From Symsagittifera roscoffensis (taxonomy: Eukaryota > Xenacoelomorpha > Acoela > Convolutidae): DNA of 64,000 nt. Position 1 is the first letter of the stretch. Each line of letters begins with the position of its first letter. The position numbers and the translations under genes were made by a program. Shown here piece after piece: positions 37,630-47,201 of this stretch. The stretch is from contig NC_087063.1 of NCBI RefSeq assembly GCF_963678635.1, positions 30,452,599 through 30,516,598 on the forward strand. The letters run 5' to 3'. Below the pieces are notes generated by a model that searched no databases, was not told the DNA's origin, and was given only the letters and a program-made list of their open reading frames with translations.

Positions 37630-40600
37630 AAAGAACCCGGAGGAACTATGGCCTTGGGAGATGTATACTGTCGCTTCAATCGAGCACGAGGTAATTTATA
37701 TAATAAGAGTTCATCAACACTTCGAATTTTCACTAAGTGTAAAAGAACGAAGCGATTGACACCTCAACTGGGCGACTTTGAAAACGCAACAGCAATATTT
37801 TGGTGAGCCGAGAAATATCTCATGGTGGTTTCTTGGATAATTTGCAAAATCCATTGGCTTGCTCTAATAGGTAGCAACACATTTTGATGACTTGCATGGA
37901 AATTAAGCTTTAAAAGCATGTTTTGGGCAAAAATACCGTAAAAAATTATTGCTGAAAAACGTGTTTCAATCACATTTTTTAAGTCAATTCGCGTTTTAAT
38001 GGTCAATAAACTAAATAAAACTGAAGGTCAAGTCACTTTTTTTTCTGTTAATCAAAATATGGCTTTCCTGTTCAACTTCAGGAATAATTTTCTTTCTAGC
38101 GTACTAGAAAACTGAAAGTTAAGAATTGAATCAAATGTAAATTTGTTGCTGAATCTGCTTCAAAACCGTCAGATGATTTCAGTTTCTTCCACCATTTTGT
38201 TTTGAGGAAAATTTTTGTGAAGTTTTTGGTGATGCGTTTTCATTGACGCCTGGTATATATAGCTCTTGATGATTTTTTGTTTTACTTTAAGAAAAAGTTT
38301 TTGCGGCTTTGTTTTTGATTTTTCTAAGCTCAGTTCATTTTATCGTTAAAAAGAAAGTTAACTCCGGTGAAAAAAGCGCGTATCGATTAATTGTTTTTAG
38401 TGGGATACCTGAGGAAGAAAGTGACAATCATAAACAAGTCTCAAACTCCAGGAGCTTTAACTTCATATATTTTGTCCTTCGAAACACAGACTATTATTTT
38501 ACAAATAGCACTTTAGCTTCAAGGTATCATGGATCTGTAGCGTAGAGGTAGGGAAGGAGAACCGCAACAAATTAAAAGGGTTCGAACTTGGGCAGGGTCG
38601 GATGTTTTTAATGAACTTTTTCGTATACTAGTAAAAATGTGTGCGCTCTATAAATTGAGGCATGTTAGTTGGTAATTTTTTTAATTAGACTGGTACTGCT
38701 AATGTGTCAAAATTGGCTTGCGTCACATAGCAATTATATAGACTCAAAATTTTCTCATTCAGTTTTTCCCAGTAGCGTTAGCGGTTAAATTTTGCTTGTG
38801 TATGCGAAGTGCAACTTTGACTCTGTGTCAAGTTTCGTAGCGTTCCTGGCCAACTTAGCCTGGAGTTAACGAATGTGCCTGGGACGGCAAAGGTCCTGTT
38901 TTCGAGACGGACCAGGACCCGTATTTTTTCAAAAGGGAAGTATTCTGTTTCAAAAAAAATGTCCGCCATTTATTTGTCTGTTGTCGGCTTAGTTGTCGCA
39001 TCATGGAATTGTAGTTTTTTCAACGAGCATGTTTTCTATTGTTTACAGTGTTTGATTTACGCCTGCATTTTGTAATTTTACTTAGCTTTACTTCATAATT
39101 CCTTTGTTTTTTTGTTTCGCCAAAAAAAATTCCCCGACCAAAATTTTTTCGGTCTATTTTTTATCGGCTTAATGACCTAATATTGGAACGTTTCAACATC
39201 AACACAATTTTAGCACTCCCGTCTGCACTTAAGTTGGTTGTATGTTCACCAATCTGTTTGTTGAAATTCCATTTTGTCGGTTTGGACATTTTTTTCACTT
39301 TTAGCAAAAAATATATTTTTCTCAGAAACTTTTCCTGATTTTCAAAAAAGGATTACCAATTGAAAGACCGCTGGTTCCTCTGTGTGCCTGTATAGTACCC
39401 TAGAGTCTTATTTCACTTGACCCCTCTTTCTACAGCCTTTGAAAAAGTGTGGGGAAATATTTGACACATAGTTTTGATTTTTTTCGTTTTCTCGGAAACC
39501 GCCTCTCTCAAATATGAGTTTTTGGTTTCACTTGATAGAACTGTTTTGAAAAGCTCCCCTGCATAAGTGGCTATGACAAATTTTTTTGCATATAAATTTA
39601 TGGCCCTCGGAATGGTCAATTTTTGATTTTTGACTGTTTTGTGGATGTTTTCGAAAACTAACCTCTCAAACCTGATATTGTGAGTTCAATGAGATAACTG
39701 GTAGTTGAAAGCTCCTCTGCATTCGCGGACACTAACAAATAATTTAACACAAGAAGTTATCATCTCTGAACATTCAAATTTTTTTAACCGTTTTCTTAAT
39801 TTTTTTGAACATTCTGAAAAGTACCCTGCCATATTTGAGATTTTGGTGTTCCATTCAAAGAAGGGATTGTGAGATGCAATTACTGCCGAAATTTTCTGAC
39901 AGCAACATTTATGGCCCTAGCAAAAGTCAAAATTTTGATTTTTTGGTTTTCTTGTTTTTCAAAAAATTTTTGGCCATTCTCGAGAACTACCCACCTAACT
40001 ATGAGATTTTGGGCTCAATCGAATTTACAGTTTGAGTGAATCTCTTCTATACAACAAAGCATGATTCTCGGAAATGTCAAATTTTTGATTAGTTGACTAG
40101 TTTTTGGACTTTCTCGTTCTTTATCTTGCCAAATCTGATATCATAGGTTTAATCGAAATAGCAGGCTCTTGAAAATTTAACTTTATAACTGGCTTTGCCT
40201 AGTTTGTTTAAGAAAAAAATATGACAAATAAACAAGTTGACAGTTTTTTTTGCAAATTTTCGACTTTACGCGAAAACCATTGTGCCAATTCTCAGGTTCT
40301 GTTTAATCGAGAAACCCGGTTTTGTGAATTCTCTGTTTGAACGGCCACAACCTGCTCCTTACAGGAACAAATTATGAATTTTGGAAATCTTTTTGACAGT
40401 TTCTTAGAACTTTTGACCTTCTAATTAGAAACATGAAATAAAAAAATAATAATTTTTTTAAATATTGTACAATCTAATCTGAGATGAAAAAATCAACTGA
40501 AACAACTGGTTGCGATAATCCTTTCTGCAGAAGCGGTGGCTTCTTAACTTTTTGTTAGAGAAATGTTATTTCCTTGGGAGATTTGAATATTTCAACTGTT

Positions 40601-41617
40601 TTTTACTCATCTCGTTTATTCTAGTAGAGAAGCAATTAAGGTGTTGGGCAAAGTCCAATTTTCGAGCAAACTCATTCAATATTAAACACGTTCCTCCAGC
40701 TTTAGTTGGGCGGGATTTTGTTATTTTTTATCGATACTTAACGAAAAATTTGGTTCACCTTGTTTTTTTCAACATCTAGAATTTTTTTCGTCTTATGTTT
40801 TTTAATGTTTGCATTGTATCGCAAGTGGTTCGAAGCTCCGCTTCGCCTCTGTGTGCACTTTCCAATCACCAGTTGGTTATGTCCTTGAGGTTTTTTAGAC
40901 ACTTTTTGCCACCATCTGTTGGTTATATTTTCTTTTTAAGATTCACAGTGTAAATAATGTCACGAAGTGAAAGCAAATTACGCTGTCAAATAAATGAAAA
41001 AAGAAAGGGCGCGAAAAATAGAGCATTACGTTAAATAGTAAAAGTGGATGATAGTTCTATCAATTGCGAGGAATAAAAAGTTTACATACAGATCCAATTT
41101 TCTCAAATAGTTTTTTTTCCCAAATGAGAATTTGAAATTTTTTTCGTGAAGCTCCAAGGCCTCCAATTAATTTTTTTTTTCAGTTTTTATGGAATTTCAT
41201 GATTTAGAAAATTAGTTCATTGCACGTTTTCAACTGTATGTTGGCTATGGAAAATAATTACCCAAAACTTACATAAATATGTTTCTAGGTGTTGACTTAG
41301 TATCTCCTGATGACTTGTTAGTGGCTTGTGAGCTATTCGACAAATTAAATCTGCCGCTTCGTTTTCGACGCTTTGAATCTGGAGTCTCAGTAGTTCAGAT
41401 GCGGGAACTGAGTGATGACAAATTAGTCGACGAAACCGTGCGTCTCCTGGAAGCGTATGAATGTCTTACAGCTGACGAACTGTCTAGGCATATGGGAATT
41501 TCAGTGACATTAGGCAAAGAGAGACTTCTTCTTTGTGAACAGCAGGGAAAACTGTGCAGGGATGAAAACGTCGAGGGGCTGAAATTCTATATTAATAAGT
41601 TCGAGTTAATGGCTTAA
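37630..41617 (+). CDS. VPS36: VPS36, ESCRT-II subunit: last two coding exons (5' part absent)
   Basis: VPS36 is a subunit of ESCRT-II, which with VPS22 and VPS25 acts at endosomes in sorting ubiquitinated membrane proteins into multivesicular bodies. The first exon seen is 37630-37690 (acceptor TTTTTAG, donor GTAATT) and reads KEPGGTMALGDVYCRFNRAR. Intron 37691-41288 follows in phase 1 and ends TTTCTAG. The last exon, 41289-41617, starts GVDLVSPDD and ends FELMA plus TAA. Together they give 129 residues covering the C-terminal winged-helix region; NRARG..L(S)PDDL, LPLRFRRFESGV and KERLLLCEQQGKLCRD are family hallmarks. The ATG at 41279 lies in the intron end and is not a start. The N-terminal GLUE domain and earlier exons are not in the window, either beyond the array or lost. 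No frameshift or stop is seen. Confidence 0.9.
38531..38605 (+). repeat. tRNA-derived SINE-like fragment
   Basis: An A-box-like TAGCGTAGAGG and a B-box-like GGTTCGAACTTGGG occur with tRNA-like spacing. The piece does not fold into a complete cloverleaf by eye, so a SINE head or tRNA relic is more likely than a functional tRNA gene. Confidence 0.4.
38840..38985 (+). repeat. tRNA-derived SINE copy 1
   Basis: The stretch aligns along its length with 42248-42398: a tRNA-like head (TTAGCCTGGAG as A box, TTTTCGAGACGGACC as decayed B box), an internal GGCAAAG, a linker with GGGAA and a tail ATTTGTCTGT. The B box is mutated, so this copy is probably inactive. Confidence 0.5.
39350..40540. repeat. 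Degenerate tandem repeat, about 160-bp period, in VPS36 intron
   Basis: Two motifs recur in turn about every 160 bp. The first, of the type GAAAGCTCCTCTGCATT..GG, occurs near 39365, 39549, 39708, 40035 and 40508. The second, of the type TTCTCGAGAACTACCC..ATGAGATTTTGGGTTCAATCGA, occurs near 39490, 39650, 39810, 39975, 40110 and 40268. Copies differ by 30% or more, so the array is old. No reading frame runs through it. Confidence 0.5.
40960..41260. repeat. Interspersed repeat family A, copy 2
   Basis: The landmarks AAAAGTTTACATACAGATCC, TTTTCTCAAAT and CTCCAAGGCC are shared with the copies near 37066 and 48505. It lies directly before the last VPS36 exon. Confidence 0.4.
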
Positions 41618-41706
41618 TTCTTCAAAATGGCATTGGCATTTGATTTATAAGTTTGTAGTTAGTTTATTATTGTAATTTTGTTTGATTCTTTGAAGTTTTT
41701 ATTCCA

Positions 41707-41981
41707 ATCAACTCAAAGGGCAGGGCAAGGATATGTGCAACAGGCTGAAATTTATCACCCATCGATGTCAGGGCCTCGTAAGAAGGTTCACAAGTGCAAT
41801 AGTTCTCGAGTGTAATATCATCTTAAAATAAACAGACAAATGATGGGCCGACAATTTTTTAAACGGATCAACTCAAAGGGCAGGGCAAGGATATGTGCAA
41901 CAGGCTGAAATTTATCACCCATCGATGTCAGGGCCTCGTAAGAAGGTTCACAAGTGCAATAGTTCTCAAGTGTAATATCAT
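41707..41981. repeat. 115-bp direct repeat around an inverted SINE tail
   Basis: Positions 41707-41821 and 41867-41981 are the same apart from one visible change (TTCTCGAG versus TTCTCAAG). The 45 bp between them (41822-41866) are the exact reverse complement of 42354-42398, the tail of the SINE downstream. The first unit lies just after the VPS36 stop codon and may be part of its 3'UTR. Confidence 0.75.
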
Positions 41982-41991
41982 AATTTAGTGT

Positions 41992-42068
41992 TTATTTTTT
42001 TTTCACATGGGTTCCGAAAAGAAATGGGACTTATTTTTTTTCACATGGGTTCCGAAAAGAAATGGGAC
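41992..42068. repeat. 38-bp tandem repeat, two units
   Basis: The unit TTATTTTTTTT + CACATGGGTTCCG + AAAAGAAATGGGAC occurs twice in direct succession; the T-run differs by about one base between units. Confidence 0.75.
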
Positions 42069-42247
42069 TAGAAATTGATCTGATCGATTCGATTTCATTT
42101 CTAGAGCGCAGACTTTGTAAGTGAGCTAATTCAATGATTACGCTTGCGATAAACGAGCTTTATCAAATCGGAATATAGACTTTTTAAGGTTAACATTTTG
42201 TTTAACATCACTTGGTGTCTTGATTCATAATAAACTCACTTTTCTAA

Positions 42248-42398
42248 GCGCCTCCGGCACACTTAGTCTAGAGGTAACTAATACGTCTGTGATGGCAAAG
42301 ATCATGAGTTCGAATCTGACCACGATCTGTTTTTTTTTCTAACGGGAAATTTTCCGTTTAAAAAATTGTCGGCCCATCATTTGTCTGTTTATTTTAAG
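42248..42398 (+). repeat. tRNA-derived SINE copy 2, well preserved
   Basis: The A-box-like TTAGTCTAGAGG and B-box-like AGTTCGAATCTGACC are followed by a T-run, a GGGAAATTTTCCG palindrome and the tail with GGCCCATCATTTGTC. It is less decayed than copy 1. The last 45 bp recur inverted at 41822-41866. Confidence 0.55.
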
Positions 42399-42599
42399 AT
42401 GTGGCAACAAAGTGCACAAAAAAACAACGATAATTGGTTACTGTGCAAGTGGCACAGAATGTTCCGACCAGTCTTAGAAAAGTACAAAAAAAAACTTTTT
42501 TTTTTCAAATTAGTGACGTTTTTTTCTGCATGGTGTGATGAAAAAATCTGAACGAAAAAAAAACGAACTTAGGCATAGTTGACAGTCATTCTAAGAACT

Positions 42600-43045
42600 C
42601 CATTTGGAAAACGGTTTTTGAAGAAAATTGGCATAAAAAACCAACGAAAAAAAATTGAATAATTTTTTTTTTAAACATTTTATGCAGAGTTTTTGGAATT
42701 TTTAATCTTTGCTTACAGAATGGCGCTAAAAAACTTCAAACACTACTTTTATTTGAGTAAAACGAAGTTGTCACGGCTTAGTGTAAGCTCAAATAAGCTA
42801 TTGTAAGCCTAAAAGCTCACACGATTTTAGTTCGAAATTAGACCAAAAGTCAATATTTTCAAACCGGTTTTTTCAACACCGTCATTCAAATTGCGATTGA
42901 AAGGGCTTCAATATGATATATCAGTCGACCCATTCCGATAATTATTCGTGGTACCTGATTTTGCGTGGAAAATAAAAAGAAAAAACTAAAACACACCCGA
43001 ATACAAAGCTCATCGCCATTTTTCAAATGGTCGGAACAATAAGCA
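42600..43045 (-). repeat. Interspersed repeat family B, inverted copy
   Basis: The reverse complement matches 56790-57180 in order. Shared landmarks (read on the - strand) are GACCATTTGAAAAATGG, ATTCGGG, GTGTTTTAGTTTTTTC / TTTTACGATTTTTC, CACG(C/T)AAAATCAGGTACCAC and TTTTTTAGCGCCATT. Termini and autonomous partners are not recognisable. Confidence 0.5.
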
Positions 43046-43761
43046 TGAATTTTTTTGCTGTATGCAGCTTTCGTTGTAGTTGCCTTATATGTTTTAATTT
43101 ACTGCTCTCATTTGTAATTCTTCTAGCCTTGATTCGTATATTTTTTTGAATTTTTTTGCTCAAAAAATTTTTCGGCCTATAAGATATCGGCTATATTCTA
43201 CGGCTTATTAACCTAAGCTTGGGTCGTTTGAAGTAACCATTATTTGCATGCTTTCTTCCGGATCGGACAAGACATTAAAAATTTCAGAATAGAGTTTTAT
43301 AGATTTAAGTTTTTTGTGACAGTTTTTCATCATTAAACGCTGTCGAATGTGTTTCTGGACGTGTTTTCCGCAAATATAACATCATTTCATCCAACGTTTT
43401 TAAGTTCTTTAACTACCTTGCAATGCTCTTGTCATAGTATCGCAAGTAATGCGAAGCTCCGCTTGGCCTCAGTGTAAAATTTAACAATCGAGGATGGTTT
43501 TGAACCAGCAGAAAATTTGGTTGAACAGTTAATCCAAGTTAAGATGTGTTCAATTTTGATTAAATTTGTTTAGCGCTGCGTTCAAAATTCTCGACTCTGA
43601 TTGGCTTAAAAACTCCATCGAAGAACCAAGTTAATATCCCCCTAAACTGTTTTTTTGAGGGGGGTGGAGGTGTTAACTTAGCTTAGTCGTATTGTATTAA
43701 TCCAAGTGAATTTTGCTCATTTCAGTTTGTTTTGTTTTTGATCTCACCTAGTAGCTTAGAC

Positions 43762-46166
43762 ATGTCTGGTACAAACTTAGGCTTAAAATTGTTGAAAAGA
43801 ACTCTATCTACAAAGAACTGTTTTCTATCCCTCAACAATCAGTACTCGACGACTACCTCACTCGATCCGAATTCAACGTCAGTTGCCAAATCTGGTATTT
43901 CATCAAGCGGGGAACAATTTTTACCTCCATTGTTATCAGAACAAGCAAAAGGTTTCATAGACAGGCGGAAAGAGTTTGAAACTAATTCAAACGAGGTTTC
44001 GGCTCTTATAAAATCAGCTTTTCCCTACGTCACCAAAAGCGAGTTTAACCAATGTTTTAACATTACCTGTGATAACAATAGTTCGCTTTTTATACACGCG
44101 CGAAGCGGTTATACATTTTGTCCAAAATGCAAACTAGTTCGCCAGAAGAACTCGTTTTCGTCGAAATGCTTCTCGGATGCAGAAAAATTGGAAGCCAACC
44201 AGACGCAGCTTTCAGACTGTTTAACTTATTATAGCCAGCTCTTTCCTGGGCAAAATGTTGTTAAGTTTAAGAAAGCAGATTTAAATAGTTGGAGAATAAA
44301 GAAAACCTTGCAAATGCATAAAGCATCCAAATTATTTCTGGATACTTTTGAAGAATTTGACTGTTATGCGAATTATGACAATTGCTCGATATATTTCACT
44401 TACCGAAATTCAAATGGAAACATTTTGGGCCATCAAGCAATTTCATTGGACAACTTTGATTCGAAAAAATCGAAAGCTTTAGAGCTGCAAATTCCTGAAC
44501 CGGAGCAAAATATGGAACAAGTTACGAATAAGAAAGCCAATATGTTACTTCTAAAAGAAGCAATTAGCTCTGAAGATGATTATCTAATTATTACCTCAGG
44601 TGTGCTAAACGCGTGTGCAGTGTACCAAACATCGTCTGTGACAACTTTGTGCCTTGAATCTTGCTCAAACTTTGAGTTCCCGAATGAATTTGTCCCTTTT
44701 CTAGCACAATATGACAGAATTGTTTTCTTCTTACCTGATATGGCTACGAATTATCAAATTGTCCACCAAGTGTCAAAAGTATTGGGGCAAGACCGATGTT
44801 ATTACATCAGTTCTCAAATGGGTTGCAAATTTAGATCTCCTTTAGACGCATTAAAAGGATTGTCTTCATCCCATGAGTTTACCAACATGCTTAACGATTA
44901 CAGTGTCCCAGTTAACTCGCTTGCTTCCAATTTTGCTGATTTGCTGAATGAGGCCAAAGATTTTCTCTCAGATCCAAGGTCGAGTTTGGGTTACCCTTTT
45001 CACCGATTTGAACTTCTGAATGACCTTTTGGGAGGATTGAGGTTGGGCGAAATGACTGTAGTTTCGGGTGACACAGGTCAAGGAAAAACAACTTTTGCAA
45101 CTGAAATGGCTCTCGATGTTTGTCTACATAATAATCTACCCACTGCTTTTGTAAGTTTAGAAATGCAACCGAAAATTACGCTCTTGAAAATGGGTCGACA
45201 ATTGATTTTGCAAGAAGTGAGTTTGAAGAATTTTGATTATTTTGAAGATGCGATTACGAATGTTCCGATGTTTATATCGAACTGTTCTGGCTATGTCATT
45301 CTGAAAGATATTCTGCTGGAGTTTGAGAAGATGTGCATGCAGTTTGGAGTACGTCACATAGTCATCGACCATCTGCAGTATCTACAGGGCATCGAGATGC
45401 TAGATAATAAGGTACGTGTTTTTTGCTGAACATCACCGGCCATCGATTTCTGTTTTATAAAACTATTTTCCGCAAATTAAGCTTCCGATGAATCAGGTTC
45501 CATTCATTTGGTCTGCACGTTCTGTGGCAAAGCACTTTAAGATTAGCTTCTGTCGCATGTTTTCCTTTCCTATTAAAATATCTGGCAGAGTATTAGCTGA
45601 TGATCGTGAAGGGTGTAGCGCGAGGTCGATTAGGTTCTGATTGCATTATAGTAATTAATAGCTGAGAGCATAAATTAATTCTGGTGAAAGATGTCTAAGA
45701 ATTTTTTCAGGTTATTTCTTCAGCTGAAGAGTTAGTGAGTGTGAACAGAGTGCTTCGCAAGCTGAAACAGTTCGTATCCAGTTACAACATCCACATGACT
45801 ATCCTGGCCCAGCCCCGTAAAATGTACGGTGGACAGGGAAACAGTAATGGAACCAGAATCCTGTCAAACCATGAGATTGCGGGAACAGTTGCACTGACGC
45901 AAATACCAGACAATATTCTCATCCTTCAAGCTCAAAAGAACTCAAACGGTGATCAGTATTCGTACAATCGAAATGGAAATAAAAATCAGCAAGGGTCAAC
46001 GAGCTCTTTTCCGAAAGTGGAAAAGTCAACTAAATACATTGAAGTTACTAAGAATAGGTTCAAAGGATCGTTGGGCACGATGCCGCTTTTGTATTGCGAG
46101 AAGTCAGGCACTTTCTCGGTAGCTGCTGCGACTCATGCGTATGAGAATAAAACTTCAAAAACTTGA
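43762..46166 (+). CDS. TWNK: Twinkle, mitochondrial replicative DNA helicase (two exons)
   Basis: Twinkle is the hexameric 5'-3' helicase of the mitochondrial DNA replisome and resembles phage T7 gp4. Exon 1 is 43762-45411, intron 45412-45710 (GTACGT...TTTTTTCAG, phase 0) and exon 2 45711-46166, giving 701 residues against 684 in human. I start at the ATG at 43762, because the frame upstream has no ATG and the product then begins with a basic, Ser/Thr-rich presequence fit for mitochondrial import. The primase-like N-terminal part has cysteines at 98, 103, 120 and 123 (CPKC). The RecA-like helicase part has Walker A GDTGQGKTT from residue 436, the catalytic Glu of SLEMQ at 467, Walker B VIDHLQ with Asp 536, and in exon 2 AQPRKMYGG, NILILQAQKN and TKNRFKGSLG. 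An acceptor-like TTTCAG ends at 43725, 36 bases before the ATG. Confidence 0.93.
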
Positions 46167-46691
46167 ACACCTCGAAAAGTTGTTTAATGCGGTTTAGGCA
46201 GTATGCTGCTCAAAGAACGCTGATGCAATCATTTGCAGTATTTGTACTTGCAGTATTCTTGTGCTTAACTGCAGAGAAGTCATTTTATTTTGTTCTACTT
46301 CAGTTTATTTTTATTTGGCAAAATATTTATTTTTCAATTTTTAGTAGAAATTTTGTTTTCGATAGGTGCAAGGTAAGACTCCGGAACACAGTTTGCATAT
46401 TTAAAGAAAAAACTGTTTTGAGTGTTGGCTAATTTGTTTTTCGTGACCGCTCCCTCCTCCTCAATGGGTGTTTTGGGTTGGCGATTGGGTCGAATTACTG
46501 GTCATCGTAACAATTTGATTCAGCAAGTAGAAATATTTTTTGAAATACGCGTCTTAGCATCCTCCGCCCCAATTTCCCCTGAGGAGCTGGCTAAAGATAA
46601 CTTTGAAAAATCTTTGCTTACTCTAAAGAAGCGTCAATTGGCATTGCGCAAACATAATTTAAAATGGAATCTTTTCATTTTCAGGTTTTGA
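46167..46691. other. Spacer between TWNK and NHP2
   Basis: The spacer is 525 bp. It contains an acceptor-like TTTTCAG ending at 46684, just before the NHP2 start. A frame open from about 46422 to 46691 starts without ATG, resembles nothing I know and is probably untranslated leader or intron. Confidence 0.5.
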
Positions 46692-47201
46692 ATGGCGCGA
46701 GATTCTACAATGGAAGTTGAGGAAAGTTCAGCCAACACCAGTGCTCTGAATCAGACTGGGGGAGGGGACGAAAACGGGGAACCCCAGATGACCTACGAAG
46801 AACTGGTCAGTCTGTGTGCCCCGATTGCGAAGCCAATGGCTTCCAGAAGACTCACGAAACAGATCTACAAGCTGTTGAGAAAAGTTCAAGAGGGTGGCAT
46901 TAGAAAAGATTGTTGTTTCTATGGCAACAAGGCAGTGATGAAACATTTGAGACACGGTGTCAAAAAGGGTTTTGTAGTTTTGGCGGGGGATGTTTCGCCT
47001 ATTGATCTGCTATCGCACATCCCTGTGTTTGCGGAAGAGAAAGATATTCCCTACGTGTTTGTGCCGTCTCAAGACGACTTGGCGTCCGCTGTCGGAACTA
47101 ACGCGACGATGTGTGTGTTTGTCTCGTATCATGAAAATGTGGCAAAATATTACAACTCGTGTTTGGAGGAAATTACGTCGATGCCCATGCCCGTCTCATA
47201 A
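46692..47201 (+). CDS. NHP2: NHP2, H/ACA ribonucleoprotein complex subunit 2
   Basis: NHP2 is one of the four core proteins of H/ACA snoRNPs (with dyskerin, NOP10 and GAR1), which pseudouridylate rRNA in the nucleolus; in many animals it is also part of telomerase RNP. The single exon gives 169 residues, against 153 in human. After an acidic, low-complexity N-terminus (about 1-35) comes the L7Ae/L30e-type RNA-binding fold, with PIAKPMASRRLTKQIYKL, KKGFVVLAGD, PIDLLSHIPVFAEEKDIPYV and the end CLEEITSMPMPVS. The VLAGD motif and the PMP end mark NHP2 rather than its paralogue SNU13, the 15.5K protein of box C/D RNPs. The ATG at 46692 lies 7 bases after an acceptor-like TTTTCAG. The gene is co-oriented with TWNK 525 bp upstream. 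Confidence 0.93.
   Translation: MARDSTMEVEESSANTSALNQTGGGDENGEPQMTYEELVSLCAPIAKPMASRRLTKQIYKLLRKVQEGGIRKDCCFYGNKAVMKHLRHGVKKGFVVLAGDVSPIDLLSHIPVFAEEKDIPYVFVPSQDDLASAVGTNATMCVFVSYHENVAKYYNSCLEEITSMPMPVS

Larger units (their letters stand above)
37691..41288 (+). other. Intron of VPS36 (3,598 bp) with repeats
   Basis: The intron is bounded by GT (37691) and AG (41287-41288) and joins the two exons in frame. It contains two tRNA-derived SINE-like pieces, a degenerate tandem repeat of about 160-bp period (39350-40540) and a repeat family A copy near its end. A TATATATA stretch near 38252 has no gene attached. I see no snoRNA of the U14 type inside it. Confidence 0.75.
41618..43761. other. Intergenic region VPS36-TWNK
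   Basis: The region contains a 115-bp direct repeat (41707-41821 and 41867-41981), a 45-bp perfect inverted repeat, a 38-bp tandem repeat, a SINE and a copy of repeat family B in inverted orientation. No open frame has support. A C5/G6 hairpin (CCCCCT...AGGGGGG type) lies near 43639-43663. Confidence 0.5.

Noticed and set aside
41279-41288. ATG at 41279 as the start of a short independent gene
   Set aside because: The ATG overlaps the splice acceptor TTTCTAG. The exon joins in frame to the one at 37630-37690 to give the VPS36 motif NRARG followed by SPDDL.
43732-43761. Upstream extension of Twinkle to 43732
   Set aside because: That position is a TTG codon; the first ATG of the frame is 43762.
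46422-46691. 89-codon frame before NHP2
   Set aside because: It begins without ATG, has no family resemblance and ends at an acceptor-like site, so it is more likely leader or intron.
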